From NCBI GenBank assembly GCA_004431415.1, contig QPMI01000522.1, positions 124,001-188,000 of the forward strand: a stretch of DNA of 64,000 nucleotides, read 5' to 3'. Position numbers and translations under genes: made by a program. Positions 9,792 through 19,400 of the stretch are shown here, in pieces. This stretch comes from Cyanophora paradoxa. Taxonomy: Eukaryota; Glaucocystophyceae; Cyanophorales; Cyanophoraceae. The notes below the pieces were generated by a model. That model worked only from the letters and a program-made list of their open reading frames with translations, was not told the DNA's origin and searched no databases. Position 1 is the first letter of the stretch, and every line of letters starts with the position of its first letter.

Positions 9792-11693
9792 GTGGGGCGC
9801 GCGGGTGGCGGTGTCAAGGTTGACCGGCTCGGGATGGTCCCAGCGCTCCGGCTGTTCCAAAAAGCAGCACGCAAAGCGGCGCTGTGCTCGTCACGCACCG
9901 TTCCCATTGCAGCGAAAGGTCTGGCAGAAGTTGCTCGCCAGGTCTCTGTACCCGTCGAGCGAAAAAACAAGTCGCCTGGCTTAGCTCCTCGAAAGCGAAT
10001 GGTGCGGGCTGCCGGACGCGCTCGCGAGGCTACTGCTAGCGTGCGCTGCTCGTGCTGATCGACGTTCACGGCAGGGCGGCAGCCACTCGCAAGACGAGAA
10101 GAAGACAGAGCAGAAGGGGCCGGACTACCCTTTCACGGAACGCGGAGAGCACAAGGCAGCGATCAAGTACCGGACAGCGACCGGCATCGAGTACGAGCAG
10201 GTCCTCTTCAAGGAAGACGCCGGCAAGGACGTCGTTCCCAGGAACACCGATGTAGCATTGCAGCAGCAGGTACCAGGAGCGCCAGCGGGCGTCTCGAGCT
10301 CGGCGCCTCCAGCGGCGGCAGCCACGGCACCAGGGCAGCAATTGCAACCTGCCGGCGCACCGCCCGCCCAGTCCTCGCGGGTGACCGAGACCGGCTTCAT
10401 CAGGCCGCGCGTGCTGGTGCTCTTCGCGTCCTTCTACGGTGCGCACACTTCTCTGGCCTCGGCGGCGCCTGCGGCGCTCGCGCAGCTGAACTTCGAGCAG
10501 GGCACGTCCAGCGAATGGCGGAAGCGGTCGCCGAGGGGGCGCAGAGCGCCGGCGCAGAGGTCACGATCAAGGTGCGCGTCGGCGCTTCCTGCTTCTTTCC
10601 CGCAGCTCGCGCGACGTGACGACCGCCCGCGTCCGCTCCGCAGCGAGTCCCCGAAACGCTCTCCGACGGTGCGGGCCCGGGCCCAGCGGTTCGCTTCCGC
10701 TCGCCCTTCTAACTCGCGCCTGCAGAAATGCTGGCGAAGATGCGCGCGCTGGACTCGCGGAAGAGCATGCGGGACATCCCCGTCGCCACCGTCCGCGACC
10801 TGCTCGAATTCGACGGTACCCCCCTGCCTTGCCTCACCATCACGTACCCCCTCACTACGGCCCAGCGATCGTCTTCGGCTCCCCCGCGCGCTTCGGCAAC
10901 GTGGTACGCGGGCCCCCGAGGGGGGGGAGGGAGGGGGGTACCGACCTCGCGCCGGGTCACGCGGGCGTACCCCTCCCCCGCAGTGCGCGGAGATGCGGGA
11001 GTTCCTGGACGCGACTGGGCCCCTCTGGGTCGCCGGCGGCCTGATCGGAAAGGTGGCCTCCGCCTTCACCTGCACGGGTGAGCGAGGGAGAGAGAGGCCG
11101 CCCGGGCCCGAGCCTCGCGCCCCGCCCCCATTGACCAAGCGCCCGGGCCGCAGCCACGCAGCACGGGTGACCGACCCGGCGGCCCCGCCGCGCCCCTTTC
11201 CCGCTCTCGCGCGCCCTGAACCGAAACCGTATCGCAGCGGCCAGGAGTCGACCCTCCTCTCCCTCTTCCCGACGCTGCTGCACCAGGGCATGATCGTCGT
11301 CGGTGCGGTACCCCCCGGGGGCCCTTCCCCCTACCCCCCCCTCAAGGGGGGTACGCAGGCCTTCCCTACGCGTTCCACGGCCAGTTCGGCGTCGAGGAGG
11401 TCAAGGGCTGCTCCCCGTGCGCCCGTGCCCCCTTCCTCGTGCCCCGTACCCCGCGGCGTCCCGAACGCGGTACCCCCCCCCCTTCCTCCGGGCAGGTACG
11501 GCGCAACGACGATCGCTGGGGCGCTGGAGCGGCAGCCGGCGGACGGGGAGCTGGACGGGGCGCGTTTCCAGGGCCGCTACGTCGCCGACATTGCCGCGTG
11601 CGCCAGGGCCCCGTACCCCCCTGCGATCCTTCCCCTCCTGACGCGGGGCGGGCCGGTGCGCGGTCGAGCAGGAAGCTTCTGAACCAGAGCTAG
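9792..11693 (+). CDS. WrbA-type NAD(P)H:quinone oxidoreductase, 12 exons
   Basis: A flavodoxin-fold FMN enzyme that reduces quinones with two electrons. Exons I can join in frame: 9792-10040, 10075-10438, 10501-10571, 10644-10668, 10726-10815, 10866-10903, 10984-11077, 11154-11166, 11238-11302, 11359-11416, 11496-11597, 11672-11693. Family motifs cross the junctions: VLVLFASFYG/HVQRMAEAVAEGA (FMN phosphate loop), AEVTIKRVPETL, AIVFGSPARFGNV, LWVAGGLIGKVASAFT, TQHGGQEST, GMIVVG/LPYAFHGQFG, GCSPYGATTIAG and GARFQGRYVADIA. The core is close to the usual 200 residues. The N-terminus has about 200 extra residues: an Arg/Lys/Ala-rich segment from the internal Met at 9834 (MVPALRLFQKAARKAALC), which could be a mitochondrial or plastid transit peptide, and a Pro/Ala/Gln linker. 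It is divergent from the phosphorylase gene. Confidence 0.88.
11154..11166 (+). other. 13-nt microexon of the WrbA-type gene
   Basis: The 13 bases CCACGCAGCACGG, preceded by GCCGCAG and followed by GTGACC, are needed to restore the conserved A-T-Q-H-G-G-Q-E motif. Skipping them breaks the frame to the next exon at 11238. Confidence 0.8.
11303..11358 (+). other. 56-bp intron whose ends form a 9-bp inverted repeat
   Basis: GTACCCCCC lies four to six bases inside the donor, and its exact reverse complement GGGGGGTAC lies just before the final GCAG. The two would pair and bring donor and acceptor together. Confidence 0.75.
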
Positions 11694-11746
11694 CTAGCTA
11701 GCGCTTGATGTAGGGCGGGACTCAGAGCGTGGGCATTGGGCATGTT

Positions 11747-11787
11747 GCAAGGGGGGAAAAGAAGACCGAAGGTCTTCCCCCCCTTGC
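11747..11787. terminator. Hairpin downstream of the WrbA-type gene
   Basis: GCAAGGGGGG and CCCCCCTTGC flank GAAGACC-GAA-GGTCTTC, giving a long stem with a 3-base loop and one 4-base bulge. Its place just past the stop suggests a 3'UTR structure, but eukaryotic termination does not need such hairpins, so the role is open. Confidence 0.4.
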
Positions 11788-11932
11788 TTCCCGTTCCCTC
11801 GCTTCAGCCAAAAGTTTTCTATGAGGCCGTTTTCGAGGGCCAGCTTGCAACGAAATTGTCGGTTATTCGCGATCCGATTGGCTCGGTGAACCGGTCAGCT
11901 CTCGACTTTCGAGCGTCGAATCGGAGGGGAAA

Positions 11933-11994
11933 AAGTGGTTTTCGAGGGGAAAACTAACTTCTCAAGTGGTTTTCGAGGGGAAAACTAACTTCTC
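11933..11994. repeat. 31-bp tandem duplication
   Basis: Two exact adjacent copies start AAGTGGTTTTCGAGGGGAAA at 11933 and at 11964. Confidence 0.9.
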
Positions 11995-13377
11995 TCTAAC
12001 TCCGGTCTTCGAATTCCTTGCGCCGTTCTGCATGGAACCAGTTCTCCCTAGCTCTCTCCTCTACATTTCGGCTTCCTCGCAGTGCGTCGCGTACGCCTTG
12101 CTCTTCGTTGCGCGGTTCTGCATGGAACCACTTCTCTCTACGTACCTGTCAACGTCTCCTCTAGATTAGCTTGCAACGAAAAATGCGCCCCTGCCTAGCT
12201 GGGCCGCTGATCGTAGCCGAGGACAGGCCTTCGAGACCGTGCTCTTTCGCTGCGCTCGGGACGCCGCCGAATTCGAGCCTATATTGCAGAACCGCGTGCG
12301 GAGCTGCCCGCAGCCGAGCACGCCGGACGGGCCTGGCGCTCTTGTTGCGTTTGGCACCTGGCAAGCAGACCAGTTCGCGCGCTGCGCACGGCGCGCCGGT
12401 CGACGCCGCTTGCAATTGTCTGCTCATTCAGGTTGAGGCTGCTGTCAGCGTCGGCGCTCCGACGTTAACGTTCGGCGTCCCGCGTTGCACCCGCCGCGTG
12501 CGCTCGACACCCGGCCAGCTGCCTAGCACGCTTGCGGCCGCTGGCTGCACTGCAGCTTAAGCTTTACCAGTGTTTCCAACAGCCGCCAGTTATCTTATTC
12601 AGTTGCAGCTCAGCGGAAGCCCTTCCCGAGCTCGAGCCGGATTCAAACGAGATGGGACGGAAAGCTGCATTGGACCTTGTTTCCGGGCGAGATTTCGTGC
12701 TGTCGGACGCTCGATGCACGCTCTCATCGTCGTGCACGGGCGGCATTTGCTTATGTTGTCCGGAGGGCGCCCGTCAACACTTCTGCGCTCGCGAAAGCCT
12801 ATTTCGGCATGTCCGGCAGCACGTTCGGAGCGCTCAAGTGGGTGCAGTTGCAATTTAGCTGCAGTCGTTAACAAGCACGTATCGGATAACGTACGTATTT
12901 CCCTGCGCAGGGCGCTCCAGTTCCGCCCCGCAGGGCGCTTCCGTTCAGATCGAGCCGCGCAGCGCTCGAGTACGTGGAGTTTCTATCGAGCCGCGCGCCG
13001 GCAAAAACGCAGGGGCTAACGCATGTTCTGACTGCCACGCAGAGCACTTCCAACCTGGCAGTGCGTGTTCAGGCTTCAGTTGTCGATCCGCGAAGCGCGC
13101 GCTTGTGTGTCCAAGTGAGCTCGTTTTGCGGCTTTTTTACAAATTTGCAATTTTCAGCTGTTATTCAGAGCTCTTAACCGTTCAACAGAATCCGGACCGG
13201 CTGTCGTCTGTGTGCGCCGCTTCTGAAAACTCAGTTTCGGGCATTTTGCGAGTAGCGGAACCGTCGGTGAGTCGGGAAGTTCAACGGCTCAGTTTCGAAC
13301 ATCCCGGCCCGCGTTGGAGTCCGGTGCGCTGTTTGGCACCTTGTGTTTAATGCTATTCCTCAGTGCGTTTCCATCAG

Positions 13378-15211
13378 ATGTCTTGCGATATTTGCAAGCG
13401 GCCCTTCAACGACAAGTTGTCGTTCGACCGGCACGTGAAGCGTGCGAAGTGCTCGCCGCAGAATGTGCCTCCGGACATGTCTATTCCGGCATCCGCAACG
13501 GTCGCCCAGTACCCGTGCAGGCAGTGCTGTATCGTCTGTCCGTCAGCTCCTTCCCTTCGTCAGCACGAGGCTGCACACGCCCGAGGTAATTTTTGTGCTG
13601 CGTTGCTGAACCAGATCGATGTAGTGACGTTGCCCGCAATGCAGAGGCTGCGGAGGACGTAGTCGAGTCCGAGTGCAGCAGCAGTTCGTCCGAGGAAGAA
13701 GCCGACCCGGCGTTAGGCCGCCGGAAGCGAACGGCCAGACGGGCCACGCATAGCTGCGATCATGAGGGCTGCGGCTGGAGCGGCGCTTCTGCATCCTCTC
13801 TGCGGAAGCACAAAGAGAAGAAGCACCCTCCAGGTGGATTCTATTTTCGTGGACATGTGGATTCGGGATTCCCTCGCTAAATTGTCGATATCGCCGGTCA
13901 GATATCGCTCCTTGGGACGCACTGCCAGCTCTTACTACGACGTGGATGAAGACGTGGCCGCGAAACAGCACGTTTTGGACGTGCGCCTGCTGCGCGGAGT
14001 ATCGGCCTGCCGCGGACTTCCCCAAATGCCCCTTCTTCCCCGCCTCGCTTGAGATCTTTACTCCCCTCTGGGTGTACAAGTGAGCACTCCGAGCCTATTC
14101 TACATTTCCACTGCGCAGCACTTATCTGGGTGCAGGGAGGATATCGAGGCGCCCCCACCGTGGCAGAAACAGCTTGGCGTCGAAAAACGCGAGGGGTCTC
14201 TGCTGCTGCCGCCGGCCTTTGAGCGCGTCACCGGAACGGAAAGCCGGCCGGGCCTGCAGCAAATGCTAGCTGTACTCAAAGTTGAAGGTGACTCGGGCAC
14301 CTTCGTCGAATCGTGCCCTGGCAAGATGTGCAGCTGCAAGGTCGCCTGCAAATCGAACATTCCGCACTTTCGTCTTTGCCAGCGCTGCATCCCCACCCTC
14401 AAATCGGGCGACATGCCGCGAACAGCAGTGGCGTTGTGGGACTTCGGATATATTCCCGAGGAGCTGAGCTGCCTGAACGAGGCGGAACGAAAGCTGATTG
14501 CGATTGTCAGCGGCGAGACTCGCGTCCGTACACACCACCCTTCGGGCCAGCGCTTTACTCGTGGCAACTGCATCTCATTCTTCAACAAGATCAACGAACT
14601 GGTCCTCGTGCTCCCACGCACGGCCGGCCAGTCCGAAACTGTTTACATTCAAACTGAGGGTGCGCCCGTCACCGTGACTCTGAAAGTGCGGCCCTGGCTC
14701 ATTCGACGCGCTCTCTTCTGGCTGAAAAAGGTATGCGGCCGATTGTAATAATCTCTTTCAGCCGTTTTTCAGCAACCGTCGAAGCACTCGCGGCTGCGCG
14801 GCAAGATCGCTTCGTCGTTCGCTTTGTCGGGTGCGCGAACATTCATTCAACTGGACTGCCCATATCTAGATCTCGCGTCTGTTTCATGATTGCCACGGCA
14901 GACCTGCAATCGAGGACCTCCACATGGGAATCCTCACGCGCCTCCGAGACGCCGGCCTCGTCGATATCGAACTTCAAGACCTTGTCTACCAGATGCGCGG
15001 CGGAAGCGAGCAGCGCGCCAGCCGCGTGGCTCTGCAGGCGCTCGAGGCGGCGGGCCGCCTCACCATGCTCTCCCAGCAGGGCCCTCTTCAGGACCGGCGC
15101 CGCTGGCTGCCGCTCACCCGCACGGCCGACTTCCGCCCCGACCCCCTCCAGACGGCCTGGATCGCCTATGTTTACGGCGAGCCCTCTGCAGACAGCACCA
15201 TCATTTTTTAG
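13378..15211 (+). CDS. Zinc-finger / DUF6570 (Helitron-associated) fusion protein
   Basis: The ATG at 13378 opens MSCDICKRPFNDKLSFDRHV, a C2HC-type finger, followed by CRQCCIVCPSAPSLRQHEAAH (split by an intron soon after). Another exon gives an acidic Ser/Glu stretch, a basic patch and the finger CDHEGC..SSLRKHKEKKH (to about 13,832). A further exon reads CACCAEYRPAADFPKC (about 13,962) and joins in frame at 14137 (EDIEAPPPWQKQLGVE). The 14,320-14,730 part (LCQRCIPTLKSGDMPRTAVA, then GYIPEELSCLNEAERKLIAI, then CISFFNKINELVLVLPR) matches the DUF6570 pattern found next to Helitron replicase/helicases. In frame after an intron come PSKHSRLRGKIASSFALSG and a helical end (MGILTRLRDAGLVDIELQDL to STIIF, stop 15209-15211) that I do not recognise; it could be a winged helix. 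No Rep or helicase exons follow. It could be a decayed Helitron fragment or a domesticated host gene; the intact splice frames favour the latter. Confidence 0.65.
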
Positions 15212-16489
15212 CCAGCTGTTCAGGAGTAGGGTAGGCCGTGCAAACACAGTTGATGCGCACGGTTTTTCCGCTCCAGAACAATCTTTCATATACAGTGCAC
15301 TCAATCTCGAAGTTCATTCAGGCTTTTCTTTGTTCGGTTAGATCGCAGCGTCTGCTTATCAGCCCTTTTCTACTCTTTACAGTCATAATCTGTCTCTATC
15401 TTTACTACTTCAATTGCAACCTGCCGCGCGCGCTGGGCCGGGGTCGATCTACATCTGCCCCGTGCATGTTCGTGCCACTACTACTCTTTCATTAGATCCA
15501 GATTCCCCCCTTGCACCCCCGGCGCGCCAAAACGCGGCCGGGCCACTAGTATGTAGGGCCAGGCCAGGACGGTAGGCAGGTGGGCTCTGCACCAATATTA
15601 ATACCGATTATATTTATTAAGCTTTCCGCGCGATCTCAATCTTCCATCGCGAAGACCGAGCTCGAGCGTGTAGATATAGCGGGGGCGAGGGCGCGTGCAT
15701 CGGCTTTGGTTATTCATGCGAGCTCGAGACGCGGCGCCGGCAGGCATGCTCAGAGTTCAGCGGCCGCCGGGCTTAGGGCCTCCCGAGCAGCCCAAAGTCG
15801 GGGGGGCGCGGGGGCCGGGGTTAACGTTGGCCTGCAGGATCTGAAGGGCCCGAGTCATGATCACTATAGCTAGTACTGAGGGTACCGGTCGACCGGAAGC
15901 TTTAGATCGGGCACCCGGTGACCGCAGACCCTGCTGGCCACCCCCGGGCCCCGTCCCCAGCGCTGGACTATGCATATGGAACGCATCCGAATTTATTGTG
16001 TGACAGTTACATTGTGGCGGACGTTAACGGCTGAGTGACCAACCCACGCCTACATATGATCAACATCGACCGTCAGCATGAGCCTAGAGCAGTTCGTTCA
16101 CAACTAACCTCACGATCTTTCTATCGATCACAAAAGATCTGAACTTCACTTCGAAAACGAAAGGAAATCGGACAAAACTGATCTGAGCACGTGAATTTCG
16201 AAGGCTCAAGACCTGGACTAAGAGATATCTAAGAAAACGAAACGAAATTGGTGGAATTCGAAATTCAACCCAGCACTCGCATAATTTAAAACGATTCAGC
16301 GGCGAACTAGCCCACTGCATGTCTAGCTGATGACTAGTAGACTATTACTACCGTACAAGAATTTATCCAACATGAGAGCGAATTTGATCTGCAATAGGTC
16401 GACTGTACATGACTCTAAAGATAGCGAGTGTTGATTCAGGAAGAGACATTTTATCGCGGCCATCGCGAGATGAACGTTCTTCATGATCA
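15212..16489. other. AT-richer intergenic spacer
   Basis: No exon is supported. Between 15,490 and 15,560 there is a GC hairpin followed by CTAG. From 16,080 to 16,320 the DNA is AT-rich and non-coding. Both flanking genes end toward this spacer. Confidence 0.55.
15519..15549 (+). mobile_element. Possible Helitron-like 3' end (hairpin plus CTAG)
   Basis: CCGGCGCG and CGCGGCCGG form an imperfect stem around a CCAAAA loop; CTAG ends at 15549 and the next base is T. This resembles a Helitron 3' terminus (hairpin, CTRR, insertion before T). The spacing is shorter than typical and no matching 5' TC end was found. Confidence 0.2.
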
Positions 16490-19400
16490 TCACGCAGGCG
16501 CCCGATCGCGAGCGCCGCGGGCGCCGGCGCCAGCGCCGAGCCGGAGGGCGACGGCGTGCACGGCGAGGGCGAGCAGCGTCGCCGCGAGGGCCGACAGGGA
16601 CGGCGCGGCGGCCGAGGCGGCGGAGGCGCGGGAGAAGCCGGCGGAGAAGGGGACGTAGACGCCGTCGGCCTCGTACACGTACAGGAAGTTGCTGTTCGCG
16701 GGGGCCGCGAATACGGCGAACTGCGCGCCCGCACAGGAGTGGTGAGAAGAGAACGAAGAAATGTTAGAAGCGAGTGCAACGAACGGTGGTGAGGTGGCTG
16801 CAGGCGGAGTTGAACGTCGTCGCGGACGTGTTCGCGTTGCGGGTGGCGATGCCGCCGCAGCCCGTGTCGTGGACCCACTTCTGGGCGCGCTCGCTCCAGT
16901 ACAGCATGAACACTGCGCGCGCGGGCCGCGCCATCGAATTGAATTGAACCGAGTCGGTCGGATTTAGATTTGGGGGCAGCTGCAAGCGGACCTTCCGTCT
17001 TAGTGACATTGGCGGAGCTCGAGCTCGAGCTCGAGGATGACTGCGCCATCGAGGGGACTCCCGGGAGCACCGTGCCGGACTGGCCGGGAAGCACGACGTT
17101 GTTGAACGTGAACGTGAAGCCGCCGCCGGAGCCGCGGTACCCCGAGAAGACCTGGCGGCCGGCGCTGCCGTCGGCGTTGACGGCGCTGGCGTGCACGGTG
17201 ACGATCTCGGAGAGGAGCCTGCGCGCGCGGGATCGACGGGTGAGTCCAACAACGTCGCATGGGGCGCGACGTCGGCGGCGCCGGCGTCGACGCACGTGGC
17301 GCCGTCGAAGGCTGTCGGGTAGGGGGACAGCGAGCCGGCGGTCGTCTCGAGCGACAGGGCGAGCTCCGTCTCGCTACCGACCTCGGCGGCGAGCGCCGCC
17401 GGCGGCAGGCTCACAGCGACGTTCCCGGAGAGCGAAGTGAGCCGCCCGCCCGCGCCGCCCGCAGAAGCGGAGCAGACTGCGCGCGCGACAAGCGATTATT
17501 ATTACATTGCGTCGTCTGCGGAGGCGAACGCACCGGTGGAGACGATGGTGTTGCCATGGATGTTCGGGGTGGCGCCGCAGACGGCGGGCCGCTGGAGGGC
17601 GGCGAGCCTCCGCTGCGCGGCCGTGGCGGTGGAGAGGACGCCGTTGGCGACGCTCGCGGGGCGCGCGCGGGTGACGTTGAAGAGGACGTTGCGGATGGCG
17701 CCGAAGAGGTTGCGCTGGGCGCTGGCATCCGCGCTCGGGTCGGGGAAGGCGCTGGGGTAGCTGCCGACCAGCTCCGAGACGAGCGTGGTGAGCGCCTTCA
17801 GGTCCGCGTCGGAGAGGAGGGCGGCGTTGGCGGAGACCTTCGCCGCCACCGACGAGAGCTGCTCCAGCGCATCGGGGGCGAGGTTCCGCTCGCCGGAGCC
17901 CGGCGCCGTCGCCGTCGCCGACGCGGCCGCCGGGCTCGTCGTGGGCGAGGCGCCGGAGGAGCCGACGGAGATGGCGAGCTTGTCGGCCGCGGAGCGCAGC
18001 ATGGCGACCATGGAGCCGAGGGATTCCGAGACGCTCGCGTCGAGCTGGAGGAGCGCGCGGCGGAGGCCCCGCGCGCCCGTGAGCGCAAAGCTCTCGAACG
18101 CCGGCGAGAGGATGTCGAGCGTGGAGAGCAGGCTCGCCGTGTCGCCGAGCGCGTCCAGCGTCGTGAGGCCGCCGGCCGACGTGACGAGGAACGAGCGCGT
18201 CTCGGCGTACGATGCAAAGGCCTGCGGCACGACCTGCACCAGGCCCAGCTTGTACCTGCGCGCGGGTTTTGCACGCATGTGAGCGAATTAAAGAGCCATG
18301 GGCTGTTTAGTTTGACTCGGAAGCAGTTGCGGTCGCACATGATGGAGGCTCCGTCGACGTCCGAGACCAGGGCGACGAGGGCGAGCTCGCGGCCGACGCC
18401 GTTTCCGGCGGGGAGGAGGGCCGAGACCGTCGGGTCCGTCGAGAAGGCGGTGACCGTCTCGCTGTCCAGCAGCGCGCGCCGCTGCTCCGCCGGGTCCTCG
18501 ATGACGCCGGCGTCGGCGTACCTGTAGATGGTGCTCGGGTTGCTGTTCACGGTGCGGAACTGGTAGCGCAGCGGCTTGCTCTCGTCGAACGTGTCGAAGC
18601 CTGTCCGGTCCCAAGTTGAAGTCGTCACGATCGATATCTTAAAACAATTTAGAAGGGCGCGCACCTGAGCAAGTGAGCGTGAAGCGGGTCTTGATCTGCT
18701 CGCCGGAGGCGGGCGAGACGGAGCAGGTGCCCGGGGTCGGCGGGCTGAAGGCGGTCAGCGAGGCCTCCGAGTAGCCCTTCAGCTTCTCGCTGGCGCTCAC
18801 GCCGGTCGCCGTCAGCCGGAACCGGTACGACGCGCCCGGCGACAGCGTGAAGGGCGTCACGAGCATGCCCAGCCCGTCGACGGGCGTGAGGCGCGTCGTG
18901 GCGTCGTTGAAACCTGCACCGGTGTAGTTCTCTTAGTAACAATCAAGCAAGAAGCGTAAAGAAAGAAACGAACCGAAATCGCCCTCGGTGACCTCCCAAA
19001 GGAGCGTCGACTTCTCGTTCACGGCCGCGTTCTCCGAGCTGGGGCGCGTCGTGACGGTGCCGTACAGTCCGAGCGGGTACGCGCGGTTGTGGCGCAGGGG
19101 CGAGGTGGTCTTCGCTGTGACCGACACGACGGGAGCGCCAGCGGGCACCAGCATCAGAGTGAGCTTCGCCGTGTTCGAGGAGCGCGACCCGAGCGTCGCC
19201 GTCGCCGTGACTTCCACGGTCTCGCTTCCGCCGGCAGCAGAGGGATCGAACTGCACGTGCCGGGGGCGTGAATTGCAGCTTCAACAGCAGCTACTGCAAG
19301 GCGTCGCACCTCGTACGAGGCGCCGGTGGCGCCGACGGACGCGCCGTTCATAGTCCACGAGTACGTGGGCGTGCCGGACTGCCGGTCGGGATCGATGAGC

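Larger units (their letters stand above)
11694..13377. other. Spacer with small repeats and a possible zinc-finger remnant
   Basis: No complete gene is visible. At 11747-11787 a hairpin lies 54 bp past the WrbA-type stop. A 31-bp tandem duplication spans 11933-11994, and two diverged copies of a TTCTGCATGGAACCA word lie near 12,030 and 12,115. Around 12,752-12,827 the plus strand reads CLCCPEGARQHF, then FRHVRQH, which resembles a C2H2 finger and may be an upstream exon or remnant of the zinc-finger gene at 13378. Confidence 0.5.

Noticed and set aside
14924-15211. VPS25-like winged-helix subunit
   Set aside because: A loose resemblance in LQALEAAGRLTML only; the rest does not match the family.
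15212-16489. PLAT or polycystin channel exons downstream of the REJ/GPS gene
   Set aside because: The spacer has no membrane-helix exons on the minus strand.
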